Source: Spirochaetota bacterium
Lineage (GTDB): Bacteria; Spirochaetota; JAGLSM01
Direction of reading: 5' to 3'
Assembly: GCA_023135745.1 (NCBI GenBank)
Contig: JAGLSM010000134.1
Span: forward strand, 1-6,151
Length of the DNA stretch: 6,151 nt
The notes below the pieces were generated by a model, which saw only the letters and a program-made list of their open reading frames with translations, ran no database searches and was not told the DNA's origin. A program made the translations under genes and the position numbers. This document shows, one piece after another, positions 1 through 6,151 of this stretch (its first letter is position 1; each line of letters opens with the position of its first letter).

Positions 1-1
1 A

Positions 2-1399
2 AGAAACCTCGCGGAAATTTTGTTCAGTCTGGGATTATACGAAAAAGCAAATCCCTATATAGATCTAATACTCTCTTCAGACTATAAAAAGAAACCGGAT
101 CCCGGAACTCTGCGGCTTCTACTCATCGATGCGGTAAATAAAAATTATATCGAATCAGCAGAAAAATTTTATAAACTTCTCCAAAACTCACTCATAAAGC
201 AGCAGAAAAATTTCATAATCCCGGATAATTTGGCAGGCTTCCTTGGTAATTTCACCTCAATTTACTCTTCAATGCTCAAAATGTACTGGAAGAATAATAA
301 AACAGAAGATTTTCTTAAGATTGTTCAAGACAGTTTCTGGGCAGCCGCCGTCCCCCTCATACCGGTAATAAATCATTCAAAGATGGATCTCTATGAATCC
401 TCGTTTAAAGAAAAAAAATCGATAAAAGAAAAAAAACAGGTGTATGAAGATTCAAATCCGGGGTTTGAACTTAAAAAAAATGAACTCCACTTTATTTTTT
501 TTACAGCTGATGATTGTATTTATAAGATAAAGAGAACAAAATCAGAAACTTTTTATTCCAGGATAGAGTCTGTACCTGATTTGCAAAAAACTATAAACGG
601 CTTCCGTTCAGCCTGCTTCAATCAGACAGGAGGAAGAACTCTTTTTTCCATGATAAAAAAACAGCTGTATCAAACACTTTTTGACACAGAAGAATCTAAT
701 ATAATGCAGGATGTTAAAAATCTCTACATAACCTCAAACCAGCCTCTTACAGGCATACCATGGACAGCCCTTCTGGATGAGAACCGTGTGATAATCCGCA
801 CAGGGACCGGAATAACAAAAAATAAAACAAATAAATCAAAAGACATATTCTTTTCATTGATAGAAAGCGGAAAAACCCTTCCATCCGTGGAAAAAGAGAG
901 TTCAAATCTTGAGAAATTTTTCCCGGACGGCCTTCATTTACGCAGCGACAGGATAAAAAAACAAAGAGTCATCAAACTTTTACAGGAATGTAGTTTCTTT
1001 CACTTCTCAGGACATGGATACTCCTGTGAAAACTCTCCGGAAAATTCAGGTCTTCTTATTGAAGATCCATCAGGAACAGGTATAATAAGTTTAATGGAAA
1101 TTCAGTCTTTGAAATTAAGCGGGATACAACTTGTTTTTTTAAACAGCTGTTCTTCAGGGTACGGAATAACTTATCCCGGCGAAATGCAGATGCATACAGC
1201 TGCGGCATTCCTCAGAGCAGGCGTTAAAAATTTAATAGTAAGCCTCAATCCTATCCGTGATTCAGCATCAGCAGAGTTTACCTCATATTTTTATAAAAAT
1301 TTCAAAACCATGATAAATGATCCTGCCGGAGCATTTTTTAAAACCATCAAAATAATAGATAATACAAACATAACTTCCCCATATATATTCATAGGATGA
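2..1399 (+). CDS. C-terminal part of a TPR/CHAT-domain protein (caspase-like predicted cysteine protease), 5' end outside window
   Basis: The frame is open to the left edge. A TTG at 20 is in frame, but no Shine-Dalgarno precedes it and the six codons before it (RNLAEI) continue a helix-repeat pattern, so the gene is 5'-truncated. Numbering below counts that TTG as residue 1. Residues 1-110 look like TPR-type helices (NLAEILFSLGLYEKA just before and into residue 10). A charged Lys/Glu-rich linker lies near 128-150. A CHAT domain spans about 155-459: the IPWTALL strand (246-252), HFSGHG with His332, and LVFLNSCSSG with Cys377. These are the expected caspase-like catalytic pair. The GEMQMHTAAAFLRAGVKNLIVSLNP segment (387-411) and the final SPYIFIG match the usual end of the family, so the C-terminus is complete. 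The common SLWP motif reads SLNP here (Asn410 for Trp). CHAT proteins are known as proteases or regulators in signalling and defence; substrate and partner are not visible. The family call is firm, the function is inference. Confidence 0.85.
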   Translation, partial: RNLAEILFSLGLYEKANPYIDLILSSDYKKKPDPGTLRLLLIDAVNKNYIESAEKFYKLLQNSLIKQQKNFIIPDNLAGFLGNFTSIYSSMLKMYWKNNKTEDFLKIVQDSFWAAAVPLIPVINHSKMDLYESSFKEKKSIKEKKQVYEDSNPGFELKKNELHFIFFTADDCIYKIKRTKSETFYSRIESVPDLQKTINGFRSACFNQTGGRTLFSMIKKQLYQTLFDTEESNIMQDVKNLYITSNQPLTGIPWTALLDENRVIIRTGTGITKNKTNKSKDIFFSLIESGKTLPSVEKESSNLEKFFPDGLHLRSDRIKKQRVIKLLQECSFFHFSGHGYSCENSPENSGLLIEDPSGTGIISLMEIQSLKLSGIQLVFLNSCSSGYGITYPGEMQMHTAAAFLRAGVKNLIVSLNPIRDSASAEFTSYFYKNFKTMINDPAGAFFKTIKIIDNTNITSPYIFIG

Positions 1400-1488
1400 T
1401 AAGCGGTTACATAACCCCGAAAACACCCATATGGATAAGCCTCTGTTGTACAACTCAGTAAAACAAATATTCATTTTCACCTGACCCA

Positions 1489-1633
1489 GTTGCAGAACCC
1501 TATTTTTTTGAAAAATGCACTGTTTGAGTAAAAAAGACCTCGATCGCATAATAAATTCACATTGAACAAGATATTTCTTTAGGTAATTAATCTGGTACGA
1601 GTTTGTATTTTCAAAAAAATAGGGTTCTGCAAC
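1489..1633. repeat. 145-bp element with perfect 26-bp terminal inverted repeats (MITE-like)
   Basis: Bases 1489-1514 are the exact reverse complement of 1608-1633. Each arm, read inward, starts GTTGCAGAACCCTA followed by seven T and GAAAA. The 93-bp interior (1515-1607) is A+T-rich and has no convincing gene. Perfect arms this long around a short non-coding core are typical of MITEs or other non-autonomous insertion-sequence derivatives. No clean target-site duplication is visible: CCCA on the left against ACCA on the right is only 3 of 4. The element lies between convergent genes, with its right arm 6 bases past the lepB stop. A long-range RNA hairpin or bidirectional terminator is the alternative, although the T-tracts sit inside the stem. 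The repeat is certain; the mobile origin is inferred. Confidence 0.75.
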
Positions 1634-1636
1634 ACC
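1613..1636 (-). terminator. lepB: possible weak intrinsic terminator of lepB
   Basis: Just after the lepB stop, the minus strand reads GGTGTT, GCAG, AACCC, then TATTTTTTT. It can form a 5-bp stem with one bulged T and a 4-base loop, followed by a U-rich tract. The stem is short and lies in the right arm of the inverted-repeat element, so it may be a by-product of that repeat. The matching left arm gives only a 3-bp stem for transcripts of the CHAT gene. Confidence 0.35.
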
Positions 1637-1639
1637 ATC

Positions 1640-2770
1640 TCAATCAACGGTTCCAAACCGTCCAAACGGCCAGTACCTGATTAGAGGAGCTCCCGTTACA
1701 TAGCCTTTTTTGACAAATCCCCATATTCGGCTGTCAGCACTGAAATCTCTGTTGTCACCCATCATGAAATATGAATCCTTAGGAACAACAACGTAAAGAT
1801 GGCCTTTAATCATTTCAAATAACTTATTCAGTTTCTTTTGCCCTTTTAGTCTGTACCAGGCTTCGCCTCTACGATTGTATAAAAATAAATTCACATCCTT
1901 ATTTTTCAGAGTCTTCCATTCACTGTATTTGGCGACTACAACCGTCCCCTTGCCCTGAAGCATATTTTTACGTATATACATCTCTGCTATTTTCTTGTAG
2001 AAATATTCATCCATGCCAGCCTTGGGATACGGCCTTAAAAGGTGAAGGGATGTATCGAGAAGTTTATCCACAATTTGAAGGTACTGCACAATCCTTCCAT
2101 TCTCCTTGTACAGAGTATAGTTTTCACTTCCCAGAAATTGACCTTTATAGGAATTACTCTGGAAAACAGCGTCCGCTGAAGAATATTCAATTTTGGTATA
2201 ATCGTATATTTTTTTATTACCTGCGTATATTTCTATTTTTCTCTTTCTTCCGCCTTTACTGTAAGTCTTTACTGTTCTGCTCTGATAGAATCGGCGTTTA
2301 ACCTTTTTCCCGTTTATGTAAAGAACACCCCGCTTATCCAGTCTTATCCTGTCGCCCGGAAGACCAATGAGTCTCTTCACAAAATTCTTCGGCTGAGGAT
2401 CAAGACCAAAAAAAGAAAAGGTCATTAAATCAAGAATTTCCCTGATAATTCCGGGCGATTCATATAATGGATATTGAAAGACAACAACGTCTCCCGGATC
2501 AGGAGAACCCAGTGCCGGAAGTTTCCAGTTATTAAGAACAGGAAGACGAACACCGTAGAGAAAACGGTTAACAAACAACCTGTCGCCTTCAAGTATATTC
2601 GGAATCATGGATCCGGTAGGTATTTCATTATTATCAACAAGAAAAACACGTATTAATAGAGCAATAAATAATGCCGATGTAAAAAGCTCAATATGTTCCC
2701 TTATCTTCCCTTTTTTGGGTTTTGTTTCATCTTCATTTTTTTTATTTCTTTTAAAAGGCCAAAATCTCAT
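1640..2770 (-). CDS. lepB: signal peptidase I (type I leader peptidase)
   Basis: This membrane-bound serine protease (S26 family) removes signal peptides from proteins exported by Sec or Tat, acting on the outer face of the cytoplasmic membrane. The 376-residue protein starts with a basic cytoplasmic tail and a single membrane segment (about 28-45). Box B follows with the catalytic Ser54 in PTGSM, then PGDVVVF (92-98), and box D, KRLIGLPGD, with the catalytic Lys132. Box E, GDNRDFSADSR, is at 338-348, and the end RYWPFGRFG is typical. All catalytic boxes are intact. About 195 residues separate boxes D and E, a large extracytoplasmic insertion of the kind found in E. coli LepB and absent from short Bacillus enzymes; I recognise no motif in it. 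The ATG is preceded by AGGAGA at a good distance. The gene lies about 18 bases downstream of ileS and is probably co-transcribed with it. Confidence 0.95.
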   Translation of the reverse strand: MRFWPFKRNKKNEDETKPKKGKIREHIELFTSALFIALLIRVFLVDNNEIPTGSMIPNILEGDRLFVNRFLYGVRLPVLNNWKLPALGSPDPGDVVVFQYPLYESPGIIREILDLMTFSFFGLDPQPKNFVKRLIGLPGDRIRLDKRGVLYINGKKVKRRFYQSRTVKTYSKGGRKRKIEIYAGNKKIYDYTKIEYSSADAVFQSNSYKGQFLGSENYTLYKENGRIVQYLQIVDKLLDTSLHLLRPYPKAGMDEYFYKKIAEMYIRKNMLQGKGTVVVAKYSEWKTLKNKDVNLFLYNRRGEAWYRLKGQKKLNKLFEMIKGHLYVVVPKDSYFMMGDNRDFSADSRIWGFVKKGYVTGAPLIRYWPFGRFGTVD

Positions 2771-2774
2771 GTAA

Positions 2775-2780
2775 TCTCCT
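2775..2780 (-). promoter_or_regulatory. lepB: ribosome binding site of lepB
   Basis: AGGAGA on the minus strand, with AGGAG ending 5 bases before the ATG at 2770. It sits in the short gap after the ileS stop. This strong Shine-Dalgarno fixes the lepB start and allows independent translation from a shared ileS-lepB transcript. Confidence 0.8.
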
Positions 2781-2788
2781 AAAGCTAG

Positions 2789-5700
2789 TCAGCTAACCTT
2801 CTCAACTGAAAAAATTCCCTCAACACCTTCAAGACTGACTGATTCGCCCTCAGGTATCTTCACAATATCAACAGCAAGAACTTCATTTTTTATATAATCA
2901 CTGAATAAATCCATAACTTCGCCAATCCTGTTATCGCCTCCGATGCCGAGCTTGATACGGTCTGTAACTTCAAACCCCGCGGACTTCCGCATATTCTGCA
3001 CATGGTGTACGATCTCCCTTGCGAGACCCTCCTGAATTAATTCGTCATTTAATTCGGCGTTAAGAGCAACAGTCAGGGTATTATCATTAATAACAAACAG
3101 GCCGTCGCGTTCTTTCCTGTCTATGAGAATATCTTTGAACCCGATATCTTCAGAAAAATCCCCATCTTTAATATTAATACTTTTCCCGTTTTGCAGGGTC
3201 TTTATATCATCCATTGTAAACGCGGAAATAAGACCGGCTGCCGTCTTCATGTTTTTACCAAGTCTGGAACCAAGCTCTTTATAGTTGGCCTTCGCGCTTA
3301 GGGTTACGAGGTCTTCTTCCTTTTCGTTGAATATAACCTGCTTGACGTTTAACTCCTCACGCACCAATGTATCGAGTTTTTTAAGGACTTCCTTTTCTTT
3401 AACGTCTGTAGTAATCAGGTGGATTTCTGATAACGGCTGCCTGACTCTAATCTTATGCTGACCGCGAAGAGCACGCCCCATTGATACAGTACGCATAGCA
3501 AGGTCCATCTCCCGCTCAAGGTCATTATCCCTCATGTTTTCTTCAGCCACAGGATAATCACATAAGTGTACACTCTCAGGCTGATCTTCCGTGCGCAGCC
3601 CAAGGTAAATTGCGTCAGCTATGAACGGAGTAAAAGGCGCCATAACCTTGACAAGCCTGATAAGAACTCGGTAAAGGGTTGAGTATGCTCCTTTTTTTTC
3701 ATCATCCATATCACTCTTCCAGAAACGTCTCCTGGATCGGCGTATATACCAATTGGTCAGCTGATCTATAAATAGAAGAAACGGTCTGATCGCGCGCTGA
3801 AGGTCATAACTGTCCATCTGCCGTGTGACCTCATCAACCAGTTTCTCGGTTGAAGAGAGTATCCATTTATCAAGAGGATTATTGATCTTATCAAACCCCA
3901 TCATATCTTTTTTGGGATCCCAATTGTCGATATTAGCATAAGTCACAAAAAAACTGTAAGAGTTCCACAGAGGAAGCTGAAGCATTCTTGTTACTTCCTT
4001 GACGCCCCTCTCGGAAAAGTTCATTTCCTCAGCCTTGACAAGCGCCGAATTCATAAGATAAATTCGCAGAGCATCCGCCCCGTAGGAGTTAAATATCTGA
4101 TTCACTTCAGGATAATTACGCAGCCGCTTCGACATCTTTTTGCCGTCTTCGGCAAGTACAAGCCCGGTACATACAACATTTTTAAACGAAGTATTTTTAA
4201 AGAGCGCCGCTGATAGAACAACCAGAGTGTAAAACCATCCGCGTGTCTGATCCAGTGACTCAGCAATAAAATCAGCAGGGAATGTCTTTTCAAACTCATC
4301 TTTGTTTTCAAAAGGATAATGAGCCTGCGCGTAGGGCATTGCTCCCGACTCGAACCAACAGTCAATTACCTGTGATATACGGGTCATTTTTCCTGAACAG
4401 GAAGGGCAGTCCAGTTTGATCTTGTCAACAAAATGTTTATGAAGATCGGTGATTTTCTCACCGCCTTTTTCCTCAAGCTCCTTTACAGAACCTATGCAGA
4501 CCTGTTCATCGCAAGAATCACACGTCCAAACGGGAAGAGGAGTACCCCAATATCTGTTTCGGGAAATTGCCCAGTCCCTCGCGCCTTCAAGCCATTTTCC
4601 GAATCTGCCTTCTTTGAGATGTGCCGGTACCCAGTTGATCTTCTGATTAGCATCGAGCATATCCTGTTTTATTTTTTCAACATTTACAAACCAGCTTGAA
4701 ACAGCCCTGTAGAGAAGCGGAGATTCACAGCGCCAGCAATGCGGATAGTTATGAAGATACTGGTCGTGTTTTACAACCATACCGGATTCTTTTAAATCCT
4801 TTATGATTTGTTTATCCGTATCCTTTACGAATAATCCGGCGTAGTCTTTTATTTCTTTTAAAAATTTACCTTCTTCGTCAATTGGACAGACAGAAGGAAG
4901 GTTATTCTCGCGTCCGATCCTTGAATCGTCTTCTCCAAATCCGGGCGCAATATGAACTATACCTGTACCGTCTTCAGTACTTACAAAATCGCCAATCACA
5001 ACCTTATACGCGCCTTCATTTTCCGCATCTGGAAAATATGGAAAAAGCGGCTCATAGGAAATTCCTTTTAAATCGCAGCCTATTAGCTCTTTTTTTATTT
5101 TATATTCATCCGGATTTTTGTAATAATGTGAAAGGCGTTCTTTTGCCAGGATGTATGTATCAGTTCCATCTTCAATTTCCACATAAGTAATATCCTCACC
5201 TACCGCAAGAGCCATATTACTGGGAAGAGTCCAGGGGGTAGTTGTCCATGCAATTATATATGAGTTAGTTTTATCTTTGATTTTAAATTTTACGGTAATT
5301 GCCGGATCAGAAACCTCTTTATATCCCTGGTTCACCTCAAAGTTGGAAAGAGGAGTCGCGCATCTCGGGCAATACGGCAGAACCCTGTCGCTTTCATAAA
5401 TGAGCCCCTTGTCCCAAAGAGTTTTAAAAACCCATAGTATTGACTCCATGTAATTAAGGTCCATGGTTTTGTAAGCATTTTTAAAATCAACCCATCGGCC
5501 CAATCGGTTAACGGAACTTTCCCATTCCGAAACATAACGCAGTACAATACTTCTGCACTCTTCGTTGAACTTGTCAATACCAAATTTCTCAATGTCTTTT
5601 TTTGCCTTTAGACCGAGCTTTTTTTCTATTTCATTTTCTACAGGAAGCCCGTGTGTATCCCAGCCGAATCGCCTTGGTACATATTTTCCCTTCATTGTCT

Positions 5701-5914
5701 GATAACGGGGAATTATATCTTTCATTGTACCGGGAAGCAGATGCCCGTAATGAGGAAGACCTGTAGCAAAGGGAGGTCCATCGTAAAAAACATACTCTTC
5801 ACAACCATCTCTCCACTTTAGAGATTTTTCAAAGAGTTTTTCTTCATTCCAGAATTTCAGGATTTCCTCTTCCATCTTTGGAAAAGAAACATTGCTTTCT
5901 ATGGGTTTGAACAT
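2789..5914 (-). CDS. ileS: isoleucyl-tRNA synthetase, type 2 (IleS2-like)
   Basis: This cytoplasmic class I enzyme charges tRNA-Ile with isoleucine using ATP and edits mischarged valine. Numbering is from the ATG at 5914 (1041 residues). The Rossmann core carries the HIGH-type motif as HYGH (55-58), GWDTHG (84-89) and KMSKR (593-597). The inserted editing domain (about 200-390) has WTTTPW (223-228) and GTGIVH (316-321), with Asp330 matching by motif the known editing aspartate. Two four-cysteine sets, C182/C185 with C393/C396 and C465/C468 with C503/C506, resemble the two zinc sites of Thermus IleRS. The anticodon-binding domain includes NWYIRRSRRRFW (721-732). Length, HYGH and the absence of the C-terminal Cys finger of E. 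coli-type enzymes point to type 2; spirochaete enzymes are the closest I recall. An in-frame ATG at 5920 would add two residues but directly abuts the GGAG, so 5914 is preferred. No T-box leader is seen. All key motifs are intact. Confidence 0.96.
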   Translation of the reverse strand: MFKPIESNVSFPKMEEEILKFWNEEKLFEKSLKWRDGCEEYVFYDGPPFATGLPHYGHLLPGTMKDIIPRYQTMKGKYVPRRFGWDTHGLPVENEIEKKLGLKAKKDIEKFGIDKFNEECRSIVLRYVSEWESSVNRLGRWVDFKNAYKTMDLNYMESILWVFKTLWDKGLIYESDRVLPYCPRCATPLSNFEVNQGYKEVSDPAITVKFKIKDKTNSYIIAWTTTPWTLPSNMALAVGEDITYVEIEDGTDTYILAKERLSHYYKNPDEYKIKKELIGCDLKGISYEPLFPYFPDAENEGAYKVVIGDFVSTEDGTGIVHIAPGFGEDDSRIGRENNLPSVCPIDEEGKFLKEIKDYAGLFVKDTDKQIIKDLKESGMVVKHDQYLHNYPHCWRCESPLLYRAVSSWFVNVEKIKQDMLDANQKINWVPAHLKEGRFGKWLEGARDWAISRNRYWGTPLPVWTCDSCDEQVCIGSVKELEEKGGEKITDLHKHFVDKIKLDCPSCSGKMTRISQVIDCWFESGAMPYAQAHYPFENKDEFEKTFPADFIAESLDQTRGWFYTLVVLSAALFKNTSFKNVVCTGLVLAEDGKKMSKRLRNYPEVNQIFNSYGADALRIYLMNSALVKAEEMNFSERGVKEVTRMLQLPLWNSYSFFVTYANIDNWDPKKDMMGFDKINNPLDKWILSSTEKLVDEVTRQMDSYDLQRAIRPFLLFIDQLTNWYIRRSRRRFWKSDMDDEKKGAYSTLYRVLIRLVKVMAPFTPFIADAIYLGLRTEDQPESVHLCDYPVAEENMRDNDLEREMDLAMRTVSMGRALRGQHKIRVRQPLSEIHLITTDVKEKEVLKKLDTLVREELNVKQVIFNEKEEDLVTLSAKANYKELGSRLGKNMKTAAGLISAFTMDDIKTLQNGKSINIKDGDFSEDIGFKDILIDRKERDGLFVINDNTLTVALNAELNDELIQEGLAREIVHHVQNMRKSAGFEVTDRIKLGIGGDNRIGEVMDLFSDYIKNEVLAVDIVKIPEGESVSLEGVEGIFSVEKVS

Positions 5915-5920
5915 TGACAT

Positions 5921-5924
5921 CTCC
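5921..5924 (-). promoter_or_regulatory. ileS: ribosome binding site that decides the ileS start
   Basis: The minus strand reads CTGGAGATGTCAATG. The GGAG touches the first ATG (5920) with no spacer but is 6 bases from the second ATG (5914), a normal Shine-Dalgarno distance. The protein from the second ATG begins MFKPIES, matching how spirochaete IleRS proteins begin as I recall them. Confidence 0.65.
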
Positions 5925-6030
5925 AGGGTATAAGCATTGCGGCATTCTTCTATATAATGGATATGAATAATAGCTGCATAATAATTCTTAAAAATACTTA
6001 TTTTCGATGTTTAAGGCAAGCATGGGCGGT

Positions 6031-6058
6031 GTAGGGGCAAAAAATCTTTTGCCCTTAC
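6031..6058. repeat. REP-like hairpin beginning with GTAG
   Basis: The + strand forms a 12-pair stem around an AATC loop: GTAGGGGCAAAA pairs with TTTTGCCCTTAC, with one G-T pair at 6034/6055. GTAG at the 5' foot of a short hairpin is the known layout of REP sequences handled by RAYT (TnpA-REP) transposases. No T-tract follows on either strand, so it is not a standard terminator. Only one copy lies in this window, so repetitive status is inferred from form alone. It sits about 110 bases upstream of ileS. Confidence 0.5.
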
Positions 6059-6151
6059 TGTGTTTGGAAAGCGTGGGGGGTTGGGGTTATTGGATGTGGA
6101 TTGGGGTAGAGGATAGAAACGCGGATTTTCGGTTGAGTAGACTGAGAACTC

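Noticed and set aside
20..22. TTG at 20 as the true start of the CHAT protein
   Set aside because: No ribosome binding site precedes it, and the in-frame residues before it continue the TPR-like helix, so the gene most likely begins outside the window.
1405..1416. Terminator for the CHAT gene
   Set aside because: GGTT-ACAT-AACC gives only a 4-bp stem with no following T-tract; too weak to call.
1283..1549. Minus-strand open frame of 88 codons across the CHAT 3' end and the gap
   Set aside because: It is antisense to the conserved CHAT C-terminus, has no clear ribosome binding site, begins inside the inverted-repeat element and shows no recognisable domain.
2050..2301. Plus-strand open frame of 83 codons inside lepB
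   Set aside because: It is antisense to the LepB insertion region, with no Shine-Dalgarno and no domain.
4882..5190. Plus-strand open frame of 102 codons inside ileS
   Set aside because: It lies fully opposite conserved IleRS coding sequence and its translation has no recognisable features; it is an antisense shadow.
5951..5983. Sigma-70 promoter for ileS on the minus strand
   Set aside because: TATTAT and TATATA -10-like hexamers occur in this A+T-rich stretch, but none has a convincing TTGACA-like -35 at 16-18 bases. The promoter probably lies here but cannot be fixed.
5925..6151. T-box leader or other riboswitch controlling ileS
   Set aside because: No T-box core sequence, specifier-loop pattern or terminator/antiterminator pair is visible on the minus strand in the available upstream bases.

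Overview
The window holds three genes and two short non-coding repeat structures. The IleRS resembles, from memory of family sequences, the long 'type 2' enzymes of spirochaetes (Borrelia proteins are about 1040 residues). The overall A+T-rich composition also fits a spirochaete-like bacterium, possibly an uncultured one. No alignment was run, so this placement is moderate at best; other bacteria, such as Thermus, also carry type 2 IleRS.

Layout. From the left edge to 1399 (+) is the C-terminal part of a TPR/CHAT-domain protein, a caspase-like predicted cysteine protease whose His/Cys dyad is intact. Its beginning lies outside the window. It converges on a minus-strand pair, ileS (isoleucyl-tRNA synthetase, 5914 to 2789) followed after about 18 bases by lepB (type I signal peptidase, 2770 to 1640). 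These two probably form one transcription unit.

The 240-base convergent gap (1400-1639) is mostly filled by a 145-bp structure at 1489-1633. It has perfect 26-bp terminal inverted repeats and looks like a MITE or another small non-autonomous mobile element. Its right arm lies 6 bases past the lepB stop and may also serve as a weak terminator. The 227 bases upstream of ileS (5925-6151) contain an A+T-rich stretch where the ileS promoter is expected. Further out is a REP-like hairpin that starts with GTAG (6031-6058), followed by a strongly G-rich tract and an open frame running off the right edge.

Function. IleRS charges tRNA-Ile, and LepB cleaves signal peptides from exported proteins at the cytoplasmic membrane. 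Both are housekeeping. The CHAT protein is the only accessory-type gene; its partner or pathway cannot be seen because its upstream neighbourhood is cut off. I see no complete novel multi-gene system here. The points most worth a second look are the CHAT protein, the inverted-repeat element and the REP-like hairpin.
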